Shown: in pieces, positions 16,901 to 26,160 of the stretch
How positions within the stretch are numbered: position 1 is the first letter of the stretch
Layout of the letters: each line of letters begins with the position of its first letter
Source of the DNA: Litchfieldia sinesaloumensis
GTDB lineage: Bacteria > Bacillota > Bacilli > Bacillales > Bacillaceae_L
Assembly (NCBI RefSeq): GCF_900156865.1
Contig: NZ_LT732529.1
Location: forward strand, 4,082,511-4,146,510
Length of the DNA stretch: 64,000 bases
Direction of reading: 5' to 3'
Notes under the pieces: generated by a model
Database searches by the model: none
What the model was told of the DNA's origin: nothing
What the model saw: only the letters and a program-made list of their open reading frames with translations
Made by a program: the position numbers and the translations under genes

Positions 16901-17524
16901 ATGCTGTCAAAATTTTTTAATTTAGAACAAGAAAAACAGGAACGTATATTAAATGCAGCAACAAAAGAGTTTGCTGAAAAGAGCTATGCGAACGCTTCTA
17001 CAAATGAGATTGTTAAAGAAGCAGGTATCTCTAAAGGACTCTTATTTCATTACTTTAAAAATAAAAAAGAATTATACCTGTTTTTATATGACTATTATTT
17101 AGAGGTAATTGTTAATGATTTATTTGCAAAAATTGATCTTGATGAGCCAGATATTTTTAAAAAATACCGAGGGATTACATTTATAAAATTCGAACTGATG
17201 AAAAAACACCCTGAGATGTTTAATTTTATACGAACTGCTTTTGAAGAAGATTCGCCCGAGGTAAAAGTTGAGTTCGACAAACGGAGCAAGGATGTACTAA
17301 AAAGTAGCTACTCAAGATTAGCGAGCTCTATCGATGTAACGAGGTTTAAGGAAGGAATTGATATTCAAAAAGCAATGAATATTATCTTTTGGTCACTAGA
17401 GGCTTTCGGTTATCAAAAAAATGATCAAACAAAAGAAATTCCCTTGGATCAGTTAAATATCGAGGATTTTATTGGAGAATTGGATGACTATATTGAGTTG
17501 CTAAAGCAAGCATTTTACAAATGA
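16901..17524 (+). CDS. TetR/AcrR-family repressor of an ABC-2 export operon
   Basis: A 207-residue regulator. Residues 8-55 form the TetR helix-turn-helix (ILNAATKEFAEKSYANAST, then GISKGLLFHYFKNKKEL). The remainder is a ligand-binding helical domain. ATG 16901 follows GGAGGATC; the open frame extends upstream through the operators but has no ribosome site there. It is the first gene of an operon with an ABC ATPase (18 bases on) and two permeases. Together with the twin palindromes upstream, this implies autorepression and ligand-induced export. Confidence 0.9.
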   Translation: MLSKFFNLEQEKQERILNAATKEFAEKSYANASTNEIVKEAGISKGLLFHYFKNKKELYLFLYDYYLEVIVNDLFAKIDLDEPDIFKKYRGITFIKFELMKKHPEMFNFIRTAFEEDSPEVKVEFDKRSKDVLKSSYSRLASSIDVTRFKEGIDIQKAMNIIFWSLEAFGYQKNDQTKEIPLDQLNIEDFIGELDDYIELLKQAFYK

Positions 17525-17542
17525 TAAGGGGAGGGCTTGAAC

Positions 17543-18436
17543 ATGAATGTTATTGAAATTAAGAACCTAACAAAGATGTATGGGAAATCTCGAGGAATTG
17601 AAGATATTAGCTTTCATGTGGAAGAAGGTGAAATCTTTGGATTTATCGGGCCCAATGGTGCTGGTAAGTCGACAACTATTCGGACCATGCTATCTCTCAT
17701 ATACCCGACAAGTGGAAGCGCCAAAATCTTTGGGAAGGATACCATTCAGTTTTCATCTGAAATCAAGAAGGAAATTGGTTATCTCCCTTCAGAGGTATTT
17801 TACTATGACAATATGAAAGTGAAGGATTTGCTCCATTATTCCGCAAGCTTTTATAAAAAGGACTGCACAAAACGAATGAAAGAGTTGGCAGAAATCATGG
17901 AACTTGACCTTAATCGAAAAATTGATGACCTTTCCTTAGGGAACAAAAAGAAGGTCGGGATTATTCAAGGTCTCCTTCATGAGCCGAAACTTGTGATTCT
18001 TGATGAGCCAACAAGTGGTCTAGACCCTCTTATGCAACAACGCTTTTTTGAATTGCTTGAGGAAGAAAATAAAAAAGGTGCAACCATACTCTTCTCGTCT
18101 CATATTTTAAGCGAGGTACAACGTCTATGTGACCGAGTAGCTATAATTAAAGAGGGTAAAATAGTAACGGTCGAAAAGATTAGTACGTTAAAAGATAACA
18201 ATTTTAAAAGATTCAAAGTAGAAACAGCAGAGACTATTGATAAAACGTATTTTTCCATTCCAGGAGTAAATAATTTAGAGATAACGGGACAGGAAATAAA
18301 CTTTTTCTTTAAGGGGAATATCAATTCAGTAATGGAGAAGCTTGCTGGAATTGAGATTACGAATCTATCTGTTACAGAACCTGACCTCGAGGAGATCTTT
18401 ATGCATTATTACGAGAAGGAGGCCAAGATAAGATGA
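17543..18436 (+). CDS. ABC exporter ATPase
   Basis: A 297-residue ATPase of the drug/antibiotic exporter class. The Walker A is GPNGAGKST near residue 38 and the Walker B is LVILDEPTSGLDP. The signature region reads LSLGNKKKVGI, which departs from LSGGQ in the way seen in the SwrD/YxlF-like and bacteriocin-export branches. A roughly 80-residue C-terminal extension follows, as in CcmA-type ATPases. ATG 17543 is favoured by AAGGGGAGGG upstream. It overlaps the first permease gene by four bases. Confidence 0.92.
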   Translation: MNVIEIKNLTKMYGKSRGIEDISFHVEEGEIFGFIGPNGAGKSTTIRTMLSLIYPTSGSAKIFGKDTIQFSSEIKKEIGYLPSEVFYYDNMKVKDLLHYSASFYKKDCTKRMKELAEIMELDLNRKIDDLSLGNKKKVGIIQGLLHEPKLVILDEPTSGLDPLMQQRFFELLEEENKKGATILFSSHILSEVQRLCDRVAIIKEGKIVTVEKISTLKDNNFKRFKVETAETIDKTYFSIPGVNNLEITGQEINFFFKGNINSVMEKLAGIEITNLSVTEPDLEEIFMHYYEKEAKIR

Positions 18437-19230
18437 ATGTCTTTTTTCATGAATTAAGGGCCCTTCGAAAGACAACAATCATTTGGACTCTATCGTTAGT
18501 GGGGGTCGTCGTATTGTTCATGTCAATGTTTCCAACCATTGCAAAAGATATTGAAGACTATAAGAAGGTGTTAGATGGGTTTCCGGATGCCGTCAAACAA
18601 GCAATGGGGCTACAGGTAGAAACTTTTGGATCTGTACTCGGATTTTACGCCTATGTTTTTGTATATATTAGTCTTTGTGGCGCGATACAAGCAATGAATT
18701 TTGGAACAGCCATTGTCTCAAAGGAAGCAAGGGAGAAAACAGCCGATTTTCTATTAACAAAACCGATTACCCGGAAAGCGATTCTAACGGCCAAAGTGCT
18801 AGCTTCATTCACTGCCATCTTGTTTACAAGCATTGTATATGTAATTGCTTCTTGGGTCATGGTAGCTGCTGTTGCAACGGATGAATACAGTACAAAAGCC
18901 TTTTTTCTAATTTCTCTTTCGTTGTTCTTTATCCAATTGATTTTTCTAGCGGTGGGTATTCTCTTTTCGGTAACCCTTCCAAAAATAAAGTCAGTTCTCT
19001 CCGTATCATTAGGGACAGTTTTTGGCTTTTTTATTGTTGGGATGCTTAGTTCTACTAGTGGTGACGATTTTAAACGATATTTGTCTCCTTTCAAATATGT
19101 TGATTCACACTATTTAATCGAGCATACGAGTTTCGAAGGTTCCTTTTTAATAGCTGGATTGGGGATTGTATTGGTTTCAGTGATTGTTAGTTATATTACG
19201 TATTTGAAGAAGGATATTCATTCCGTATAG
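18433..19230 (+). CDS. ABC-2 type exporter permease 1
   Basis: A 265-residue membrane protein with six helices of the ABC-2 type. The pattern NFGTAIVSKEAREKTADFLLTKPITRKAILTAK (positions 95-127) is the conserved amphipathic coupling region between helices 2 and 3. It is translationally coupled to the ATPase gene and similar in layout to the next gene, so the two probably form a heterodimeric channel. The substrate is unknown. Confidence 0.88.
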   Translation: MNVFFHELRALRKTTIIWTLSLVGVVVLFMSMFPTIAKDIEDYKKVLDGFPDAVKQAMGLQVETFGSVLGFYAYVFVYISLCGAIQAMNFGTAIVSKEAREKTADFLLTKPITRKAILTAKVLASFTAILFTSIVYVIASWVMVAAVATDEYSTKAFFLISLSLFFIQLIFLAVGILFSVTLPKIKSVLSVSLGTVFGFFIVGMLSSTSGDDFKRYLSPFKYVDSHYLIEHTSFEGSFLIAGLGIVLVSVIVSYITYLKKDIHSV

Positions 19231-19246
19231 GAAGGAGGTAGTTTGG

Positions 19247-20032
19247 ATGAATCTGTTCCTAAGGGAGTTAAAGGCATACAGAAAGTCGGTCATTATATGG
19301 AGCGTTGGAATTGTTTTGTTTATTTTAATGGGAAAAACGGAATACTCGAGCCTTTCCTCATCTGGAAATTCATTGAATGAACTTATAGAATCGATGCCAA
19401 AAGCACTGCAGGCAATCATGGGTACAGGAACACTAGACGTATCAACACCAATTGGTTATTTTTCGATTTTGTATTTGTATTTATTGTTAATGGGCACCAT
19501 TCATGCTGCGATGTTAGGAGCATCTATCCTCGCAAAGGAAGAGCGAGATAAGACGTTTGAGTTTTTGTTTGTTAAACCTATAACCCGATCTCAGATTATT
19601 ACGATGAAATTAATGGCGGCATTAGTTAATTTACTTGTTTTTAACATAGTTACAACGATTGCGTCCATGCTCCTTTTTGAAATGAGCCATGAAAGTAGCC
19701 AGCTTCTCATGTTAATGGGCGGAATGTTTATTTTACAGGTGTTATTTTTAACAATTGGCTCAGCACTAGCTTCTGTTTTACGAAGTCCCAAAAGAGCAGC
19801 ACCCATTGCAACTGGAATTTTACTATTCACATTTATATTATCAATTGTGATTGATTTAAGTGAACATCTCAATTTCCTTACGTACATCGTCCCATTTAAG
19901 TATTTTGCAGCAAAAGATATTCTTACCAGAGATGGATATGACGCATTGTTTGTTATTTTGTCACTTTTATTAATTGTCGTTCTTACGATAATTGCTTTTG
20001 TTTTTTATAAAAAGAAGGATTTGAATACGTGA
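19247..20032 (+). CDS. ABC-2 type exporter permease 2
   Basis: A 261-residue six-helix permease, a diverged paralogue of the upstream gene. The shared segment reads AKEERDKTFEFLFVKPITRS, compared with SKEAREKTADFLLTKPITRK in permease 1. A strong AAGGAGGT precedes ATG 19247. It completes the four-gene TetR-ATPase-permease-permease operon and is followed by a terminator. The two permeases likely arose by tandem duplication. Confidence 0.88.
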   Translation: MNLFLRELKAYRKSVIIWSVGIVLFILMGKTEYSSLSSSGNSLNELIESMPKALQAIMGTGTLDVSTPIGYFSILYLYLLLMGTIHAAMLGASILAKEERDKTFEFLFVKPITRSQIITMKLMAALVNLLVFNIVTTIASMLLFEMSHESSQLLMLMGGMFILQVLFLTIGSALASVLRSPKRAAPIATGILLFTFILSIVIDLSEHLNFLTYIVPFKYFAAKDILTRDGYDALFVILSLLLIVVLTIIAFVFYKKKDLNT

Positions 20033-20040
20033 AATAGGAG

Positions 20041-20070
20041 AGATCTCTTCGTAACGAAGGGGTCTTTTTT
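20041..20070 (+). terminator. Terminator of the TetR/ABC-2 operon
   Basis: AGATCTCTTCG pairs with CGAAGGGGTCT around TAA, followed by TTTTTT. Confidence 0.8.
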
Positions 20071-20148
20071 ATTTGTATAAAATAGAGAAAATTCAACTTA
20101 ATGAGTGTAAGCGGGAAACATTTACAGGAATTCAAACTCGAAAATATA

Positions 20149-20217
20149 TTGACGAATTAAAATATAAAGTGATAGTATTCTAATATGCTATTTAATTTGT
20201 TTAGCCAACTAACAAAA
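20149..20217 (+). promoter_or_regulatory. Promoter and ROK/XylR-like operator of the GPH symporter gene
   Basis: TTGACG at 20149 with an 18-base spacer to TAGTAT at 20173 forms a promoter. Just downstream of the predicted start lies ATTTGTTTAGCCAACTAACA (about 20195-20214), resembling the XylR operator half-site pattern TTTGTTTR...CAAC. The same arrangement precedes tkt at 23109-23173. A separate palindrome, TAGTTAACTA, lies at 20235-20244. Confidence 0.6.
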
Positions 20218-20275
20218 AACTTGCAAGTTTTTCATAGTTAACTAATCTATCCATAACTAATGGGGGAATGTGAAA

Positions 20276-21703
20276 ATGAGCACAGCAAAGAAACTCGATA
20301 TCGCTGATGTAAATGTAAGCGGAAACGAGCCAGGACCTAAAGTACGTCCCTTTGGATTAAGAGACAAGCTTGGTTATTTATTTGGAGATTTCGGAAACGA
20401 TTTCTTTTTTATACTTGTAGCAATCTTCTTAATGGTATTCTATACAGATGTATTTCATATTCATCCAGCTACAGTAGGGGCATTATTTGCGGTCGCACGA
20501 CTATGGGATGCTTTTGCTGACGTGGCATGGGGGCGTTTCATCGATACAAGAAAAACGACGCCTAATGGTAAGTTTAGACCTTGGATTTTAAGAATGTCCT
20601 TCCCACTTGTTATTACTGGTGTATTAATGTTTGTTAAGATTCCGGGAATGTCCGATGGATTCTATCTAGCATGGGCATTCGTAACGTATATCGTCTGGGG
20701 AACACTCTACAGTACAGTGAATATCCCTTATGGGTCAATGGCTTCTGTTATTACAGATGATCCTGTTGAACGTACATCTCTTTCTGGTTGGAGAACAATG
20801 GGGGCACAAGCTGCTGGTTTAATCATCGGTGTCGGTGGTCCAATGGTTGTATTTGTTGATAATCAAATTGATCATAACCGCATGTTAATGGCGGCAATTG
20901 TATTCGGTGTTCTAGCACTTGCTTGTTATATCGCATGTTATAAAATGGTAACTGAGCGGGTTGTAGCACCTGAGAGACCAAAGGTAAAGGGTTCTTCAAA
21001 AGCAACAATGAAAGGGCTTATAAAAAACAAACCATTAATCTGGATTCTTGTTGCATCTCTAACATTCATGGTTTGTACGATGCTTATTCAGTCAGTTAAC
21101 ATATTCTTATTCAAAGATTATTTTGCAAACGCTAAAGCAGTTAGTATGGTGAATTTAGTAACGTCAGGTACAGTCTTTCTACTAATGCCATTCTTAAGTC
21201 CTCTTGTAAAAAGATTTGGTAAGAAGGAACTAGCAGCGGCTGGAATGTTACTTGCTGGGCTAGTCTACTTACTGTTATTCTTCTTAAAGGACATTAGTGC
21301 TATGCAATTTGTTGGTATTCTAACAATTGGAATGCTTGGTAACGCAATCTTCAATCTTGTAATATGGGCTTTTGTAACCGATGTTATCGATTATCATGAG
21401 TACATCACTAATTTGCGTGAAGATGCGACAGTCTATTCTATTTATTCAATGGCTCGTAAAGTCGGGCAAGCTGTTGCTGGTGGTCTAGGTGGAGTCCTAA
21501 TTGGTGTAGTTGGTTATAATTCAACTTTGAAAGTACAAACTCAAGAAACTCTAGATGGTATTCACGCCTTAGGAACATTATTACCAGCTGTCATCTTTTT
21601 AGCTATATTCCTAATAATCGTTTTCTTCTATCCATTAAATAAACAACGCACAATTCAGTTAGCAGCTGATTTAGCAGACAGAAGAAAAGAAAACAACAAC
21701 TAA
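20276..21703 (+). CDS. GPH-family sugar:cation symporter
   Basis: A 475-residue, twelve-helix glycoside-pentoside-hexuronide symporter related to MelB, XynP and YnaJ. The family motif appears in GLRDKLGYLFGDFGNDFFFI near residue 28, and the conserved acidic residue cluster in DAFADVAWGRFIDTRKTTP, near residue 80, is expected to bind cation and sugar. ATG 20276 has GGGGGA eight bases upstream. It converges with a ROK repressor gene and shares its operator type with tkt, so a pentose or pentoside is the likeliest substrate. That is inferred from context. Confidence 0.88.
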   Translation: MSTAKKLDIADVNVSGNEPGPKVRPFGLRDKLGYLFGDFGNDFFFILVAIFLMVFYTDVFHIHPATVGALFAVARLWDAFADVAWGRFIDTRKTTPNGKFRPWILRMSFPLVITGVLMFVKIPGMSDGFYLAWAFVTYIVWGTLYSTVNIPYGSMASVITDDPVERTSLSGWRTMGAQAAGLIIGVGGPMVVFVDNQIDHNRMLMAAIVFGVLALACYIACYKMVTERVVAPERPKVKGSSKATMKGLIKNKPLIWILVASLTFMVCTMLIQSVNIFLFKDYFANAKAVSMVNLVTSGTVFLLMPFLSPLVKRFGKKELAAAGMLLAGLVYLLLFFLKDISAMQFVGILTIGMLGNAIFNLVIWAFVTDVIDYHEYITNLREDATVYSIYSMARKVGQAVAGGLGGVLIGVVGYNSTLKVQTQETLDGIHALGTLLPAVIFLAIFLIIVFFYPLNKQRTIQLAADLADRRKENNN

Positions 21704-21717
21704 ATATCAATATAGAA

Positions 21718-21746
21718 AAATCCCTTCAGTCTATCTGAAGGGGTTT
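21718..21746. terminator. Bidirectional terminator between symporter and ROK genes
   Basis: AAATCCCTTCAG / CTGAAGGGGTTT form a stem with a short loop between the convergent genes; it overlaps the last base pair of the ROK stop codon. Confidence 0.8.
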
Positions 21747-22941
21747 AATTTTGGTTATTTTTTTCGTACGTTTTTTCATCATCTACATATTGTAAATTTA
21801 GCATTGGAACTCCAAGAAAATGCTTTATCGCAAATGCGCAAGCTCCCATAGTTACTGATTTTTTTCCGAAACTTGAGATGGATAAGTGACGATAGTGACT
21901 AATAGTAGAAGTTAAATGTTCTTCAATTTTTTCGATAGAACCCTCATATAGTCTGAGAATCTCCCCATCAAGGATAATCGTATCGGGATTATACATATTA
22001 ATCATATTATTTAATCCAATCGAAAGGTAATAAATATAGTTGTCAAGGCGTTCAAGAATATCTTGGTCACCCTCGGCAATTGATTTACGTAAATCCTCAT
22101 AGGTATAAGATGAAAGATTTTTTTCAACCATTATATTTTCTAGAAAAACGATCTCAGAGGCATATTGTTCCCAACAGCCTTCATTTCCGCATGTACAAGG
22201 TCTACCTCGTGGAACAACAATCATATGACCAATTTCACCTGCAAAACCATCATTCCCACGGAAAAATTCATTGTCCATAATCATTCCGAGTCCAATTCCA
22301 GTATATATAGTCGCACATAACAGGCTATTGGTTTCATGATGATGAAAAACCCTCTCGGCAAAGGCCGACATATTTGCATTGTTTTCAATATGTACCTTAA
22401 GTTGACAGGCTTTCTCTAAATCATTCTTAAGATCAACAGAACCCCATTGGAAGCGAGGAACAAAATGTATCTTTTCATCTTTGCCAACTAATCCGTGAAC
22501 GGCAATCACGACTCCAATAATACCGTAACGGTTGTCAGCAAACTCATCTGTAAAGGAATTGATTTGCTCAATTAATAGCTGAAGAATACTTTTATAATCA
22601 AGTTTAGTACATTCAACTGTTTTTTCACATACAGGGTTACCCAGAAGGTCTGATAGAGTAAAGGATATTTGTCCGTACTCTACATCTATTCCAAGCGCAT
22701 AGCCCGCCTTAGCGTTTAATGAAAGCATAATTGGCTTTCTTCCAACACTGTTATGCTCAAGTTGAGTTTCGATGATTAAGTCTTCATCTAATAAATCAGC
22801 AACCTGTGCGGAGACAGTCGCCCTTGTAAGTGCTGTTGCTTTGGAAATGTCAGCCCTCGAAATCATGCCTTTTTCTATAATCTTCTCTAAAATTAGAGAA
22901 CGATTTATTTTTTTAATATAAGCTGCATCTCCAGTTATCAT
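21745..22941 (-). CDS. ROK-family transcriptional repressor (XylR-like)
   Basis: A 398-residue regulator. Residues 12-62 are a winged helix (NRSLILEKIIEKGMISRADIS followed by TRATVSAQVADLL). The remainder is a ROK sugar-kinase-like domain with the zinc motif CTCGNEGCWEQYAS near residue 248 and the IYTGIGLGMIM loop. XylR and NagC are of this type: sugar binding releases them from DNA. It lies between the GPH symporter and tkt, whose promoters share an operator-like element, so it probably represses both. The start ATG 22941 has GGGGGA upstream. Confidence 0.9.
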   Translation of the reverse strand: MITGDAAYIKKINRSLILEKIIEKGMISRADISKATALTRATVSAQVADLLDEDLIIETQLEHNSVGRKPIMLSLNAKAGYALGIDVEYGQISFTLSDLLGNPVCEKTVECTKLDYKSILQLLIEQINSFTDEFADNRYGIIGVVIAVHGLVGKDEKIHFVPRFQWGSVDLKNDLEKACQLKVHIENNANMSAFAERVFHHHETNSLLCATIYTGIGLGMIMDNEFFRGNDGFAGEIGHMIVVPRGRPCTCGNEGCWEQYASEIVFLENIMVEKNLSSYTYEDLRKSIAEGDQDILERLDNYIYYLSIGLNNMINMYNPDTIILDGEILRLYEGSIEKIEEHLTSTISHYRHLSISSFGKKSVTMGACAFAIKHFLGVPMLNLQYVDDEKTYEKNNQN

Positions 22942-23049
22942 ACGAATCCCCCATCTGGTAGTAAGTACAACTAATTCAATATGCGATATTTAAAAGTGAA
23001 TTCATCTTTAAGTTACGCATAATTATGTGCAATATGTGACAATTTTACA

Positions 23050-23063
23050 TGACGACGCTTTCA
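23050..23063. promoter_or_regulatory. Possible CcpA cre site
   Basis: Read on the minus strand, TGAAAGCGTCGTCA matches the cre consensus at about 12 of 14 positions. It lies between the ROK gene and the tkt promoter, so it could serve either. Confidence 0.4.
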
Positions 23064-23108
23064 TGAATAAAAAAATTGCAAATGAATTAATTGTTTCTAG
23101 ATTGTTAA

Positions 23109-23173
23109 TTGACGAATATAAGTTGGGATGGTACATTATAAATGGTTATAATTTGTTTAGTGAACGAATTAAT
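23109..23173 (+). promoter_or_regulatory. tkt promoter with ROK-type operator
   Basis: TTGACG at 23109, a 17-base spacer and TACATT at 23132 form a promoter. ATTTGTTTAGTGAACGAATT (23151-23170) follows the predicted start and matches the element upstream of the symporter in its ATTTGTTTAG-NN-AAC-NAA core. The -35 context TTGACGAAT is shared too. The remaining intergenic stretch holds no gene. Confidence 0.6.
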
Positions 23174-23266
23174 TATACACCTTATCTTTAGGATTGAAAA
23201 GATTGGATTTTTTAGGTAGGGTATAACAATAAGATTATTATCTTAATAGTTTAGGAGAGTGGAAAA

Positions 23267-25282
23267 ATGAATACGGTTTTAAGTAATAAAGAACTTGATT
23301 TATTAGCTATTAACACAATTCGAACTCTTTCTATTGATGCTGTAGAGAAGGCAAATTCTGGACATCCAGGTATGCCGATGGGTGCTGCTCCAATGGCATA
23401 CACTCTTTGGGCAAGAGAGATGAATCATAATCCTGCAAATCCAAACTGGTTCAATCGCGACCGCTTTGTTTTATCAGCTGGACATGGTTCCATGCTTTTA
23501 TATAGCATGTTACATTTATTTGGTTATGATGTAACCTTAGAAGATTTGAAAAACTTCCGCCAATGGGGAAGCAGAACTCCAGGACATCCTGAGTTTGGTC
23601 ATACTCCAGGTGTTGAAGCAACGACTGGTCCACTAGGACAAGGTATTGCGATGGCAGTCGGTATGGCAATGGCTGAAAGACATCTAGCTGAAACATACAA
23701 CAAAGATAAATATGATCTAGTTAACCACTTTACATATGCAATCTGTGGTGATGGTGATTTAATGGAAGGTGTTTCTGCTGAAGCAGCTTCACTTGCAGGT
23801 CACTTAAAATTAGGCCGTCTAGTTGTAATGTACGATTCAAACGATATTTCTTTAGATGGTGATTTAAACCTTTCTTTCTCTGAAAGTGTTGAAGATCGTT
23901 TTAAAGCATATGGTTGGCAAGTAATCCGCGTTGAAGATGGTAATGACACTGAAGAAATTCAAAAAGCATTACAAGATGCAAAAGCAGATTTAAACCGCCC
24001 AACATTAATTGAAATTAAAACAACAATCGGTTTCGGTTCTCCTAATAAAGGAGGAAAGTCAGCTTCACACGGTGCTCCACTTGGTAAAGACGAAGTTACT
24101 TTAACTAAAGAATCTTACGGCTGGAAAAATGAAGAGCCATTCTTCGTTCCAGAAGAAGTAAGAGAGCACTACAGCCAATTTGTAGAAGCTGGTAAAGAAA
24201 AAGAGAGTGTATGGAACGAATTATTTGCAGAATATAAAAAAGAATACCCTGAATTAGCGAAACAATTTGAAATGGCATTAAATGGTGAGCTACCAGAAAA
24301 TTGGGAAGCTTCACTTCCAAGCTTTGAAGCTGGATCTTCAGTTGCAACTCGTGACGCATCAGGTAAAGCTTTAAATGCTGCTGCTACAGCAATTCCACAA
24401 TTAATCGGTGGTTCAGCTGACTTAGCAGGTTCAAACAAAACATTAATTACTTCTGAAAAGAACTATGCAATCGACAGCTTTGCTGCTCGTAACATCTGGT
24501 TCGGTGTTAGAGAATTTGCAATGGGTGCTGCAATCAACGGTATGGCACTTCACGGTGGTGTAAAAGTATTCGGAGCTACATTCTTCGTATTCTCTGATTA
24601 CCTACGTCCAGCTATTCGTCTAGCTGCTCTAATGAAACTACCTGTAACATATGTATTTACACATGATTCAATCGCTGTTGGTGAAGATGGACCAACGCAT
24701 GAGCCGGTTGAACAATTAGCTGCACTACGAGCAATGCCAGGACTTTCAATTCTACGTCCAGCTGACGCGAAAGAAACAGCTGCTGCATGGCGCTTAGCAA
24801 TCGAAAGCACTGACACACCAACAGCACTTGTATTAACTCGTCAAGGTTTACCTACTTTAGAACTTGACCCAGAAGCTGTATACGAAGGTGTTAAAAAAGG
24901 AGCTTATGTGGTTTCTGAAGCAAAAGGAGAAGTTGCGGGTCTATTACTTGCTACAGGTTCTGAAGTTTCATTGGCAATCGCTGCACAACAAGAGCTTGAA
25001 AAAGAAGGTATCTTCGTATCTGTTGTAAGTATGCCAAGCTGGGATCGCTTTGAAAAGCAATCAGCTGAGTACAAAGCAAGCGTTCTTCCAAAATCTGTGA
25101 AGGCTCGTGTTGGTATTGAAATGGCTTCTTCACTAGGTTGGAAAGCATATGTTGGTGACGAAGGTAAAGTACTTGCAGTTGATACATTCGGAGCATCTGC
25201 ACCTGCAGGTAAGCTTCTTGAAGAATACGGCTTTACAGTTGCTAACGTAGTGAAAAATTTTAAAGAAGTTTTAAATAAATAA
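23267..25282 (+). CDS. tkt: Transketolase
   Basis: A 671-residue thiamine-diphosphate enzyme of the non-oxidative pentose phosphate pathway that moves two-carbon ketol units between sugar phosphates. The ThDP motif is [19 protein letters not shown] near residue 163. The substrate-binding segment [14 protein letters not shown] is near residue 29, and the central Glu region reads [12 protein letters not shown]. Length is normal. AGGAGAG precedes ATG. Codon use is strongly biased, suggesting high expression. It forms a unit with the transaldolase gene downstream and carries an operator-like element shared with the sugar symporter. Confidence 0.97.
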   Translation: MNTVLSNKELDLLAINTIRTLSIDAVEKANSGHPGMPMGAAPMAYTLWAREMNHNPANPNWFNRDRFVLSAGHGSMLLYSMLHLFGYDVTLEDLKNFRQWGSRTPGHPEFGHTPGVEATTGPLGQGIAMAVGMAMAERHLAETYNKDKYDLVNHFTYAICGDGDLMEGVSAEAASLAGHLKLGRLVVMYDSNDISLDGDLNLSFSESVEDRFKAYGWQVIRVEDGNDTEEIQKALQDAKADLNRPTLIEIKTTIGFGSPNKGGKSASHGAPLGKDEVTLTKESYGWKNEEPFFVPEEVREHYSQFVEAGKEKESVWNELFAEYKKEYPELAKQFEMALNGELPENWEASLPSFEAGSSVATRDASGKALNAAATAIPQLIGGSADLAGSNKTLITSEKNYAIDSFAARNIWFGVREFAMGAAINGMALHGGVKVFGATFFVFSDYLRPAIRLAALMKLPVTYVFTHDSIAVGEDGPTHEPVEQLAALRAMPGLSILRPADAKETAAAWRLAIESTDTPTALVLTRQGLPTLELDPEAVYEGVKKGAYVVSEAKGEVAGLLLATGSEVSLAIAAQQELEKEGIFVSVVSMPSWDRFEKQSAEYKASVLPKSVKARVGIEMASSLGWKAYVGDEGKVLAVDTFGASAPAGKLLEEYGFTVANVVKNFKEVLNK

Positions 25283-25305
25283 TTTCTAGTAGTTTTTACT
25301 AACAG

Positions 25306-25341
25306 CATTTGACTTAACCTTACGAATAGGTGAGTCAAATG
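25306..25341 (+). terminator. Hairpin between tkt and tal
   Basis: CATTTGACT / AGTCAAATG pair over nine bases with further internal pairing (AACCT / AGGT), followed by TTTCTAAC. It may be a partial terminator or an mRNA-stabilising end of tkt. Confidence 0.6.
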
Positions 25342-25383
25342 TTTCTAACAATATGTATGATTAGAAACTGGAGGGAAAAAGAA

Positions 25384-26049
25384 ATGAAATTTTTTATCGA
25401 TACAGCTAATCTAGATGACATTAAAAAAGCGTACAAAATGGGTGTGCTTTCTGGTGTAACAACAAACCCATCACTTGTAGTTAAAGAAGGCGTAAAATTC
25501 GAAGACCGAATCGCTGAAATCCTTCAATCAGTACCTGAAGTAGAAAGCGTATCTGCAGAAGTATCTCCAGATGCTGAAACTGCTGAACAAATGATCGCAG
25601 AAGCTGAAGAGCTTCTAAAAATCAACGGTGGCGACAAAAACATCACAATCAAAGTTCCAATGACTGTTGCTGGTTTAGAAGCTACACGTTACCTTTCTAA
25701 AAAAGGTGTTAAAACAAACGTTACTCTAATCTTCACAATGAACCAAGCTCTACTAGCAGCTCGTGCTGGTGCAACTTATGTATCTCCATTCTTAGGTCGT
25801 CTTGACGACATCTCTGAAGACGGCGTACAGCTTGTTGCAAAAATTGCTGAGCTATTCCGTGTTCATAACTTAGATTCACAAATCATCGCTGCATCTGTAA
25901 GACACCCAGACCATGTTACTCGCGTAGCATTAGCTGGTGCTCACATTGCAACAATCCCATACTCTGTAATTGAGCAACTTACTAAGCACCCACTTACAGA
26001 CCAAGGCCTAGAAAAATTCGCGGCTGACTGGGTAAAAGCAGTAAAATAA
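25384..26049 (+). CDS. tal: Transaldolase, small (TalB-like/FSA-related) type
   Basis: A 221-residue transaldolase that transfers dihydroxyacetone units between sedoheptulose-7-phosphate and glyceraldehyde-3-phosphate. The Schiff-base lysine is K90 in NITIKVPMT. The N-terminal motif GVTTNPSLV and the C-terminal [14 protein letters not shown] are diagnostic of the short (about 215-residue) subfamily found in Bacillus (YwjH). ATG 25384 follows GGAGGG; an in-frame upstream extension to 25330 lies within the hairpin and is unlikely. It pairs with tkt to complete the non-oxidative pentose phosphate branch. Confidence 0.96.
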   Translation: MKFFIDTANLDDIKKAYKMGVLSGVTTNPSLVVKEGVKFEDRIAEILQSVPEVESVSAEVSPDAETAEQMIAEAEELLKINGGDKNITIKVPMTVAGLEATRYLSKKGVKTNVTLIFTMNQALLAARAGATYVSPFLGRLDDISEDGVQLVAKIAELFRVHNLDSQIIAASVRHPDHVTRVALAGAHIATIPYSVIEQLTKHPLTDQGLEKFAADWVKAVK

Positions 26050-26069
26050 TAGGACGATTTTATGTAAGG

Positions 26070-26102
26070 CCCCAATTCGCTGATTAGTGGATTGGGGTTT
26101 TT
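26070..26102 (+). terminator. Terminator of tkt-tal
   Basis: CCCCAATTCGC pairs with GTGGATTGGGG and is followed by TTTTT. Confidence 0.9.
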
Positions 26103-26160
26103 GGTGTTTTGTTTAGAACTTGTTGCGGGTTCTGAAGAAGAGTGGTTCTGGGTTTGATAT

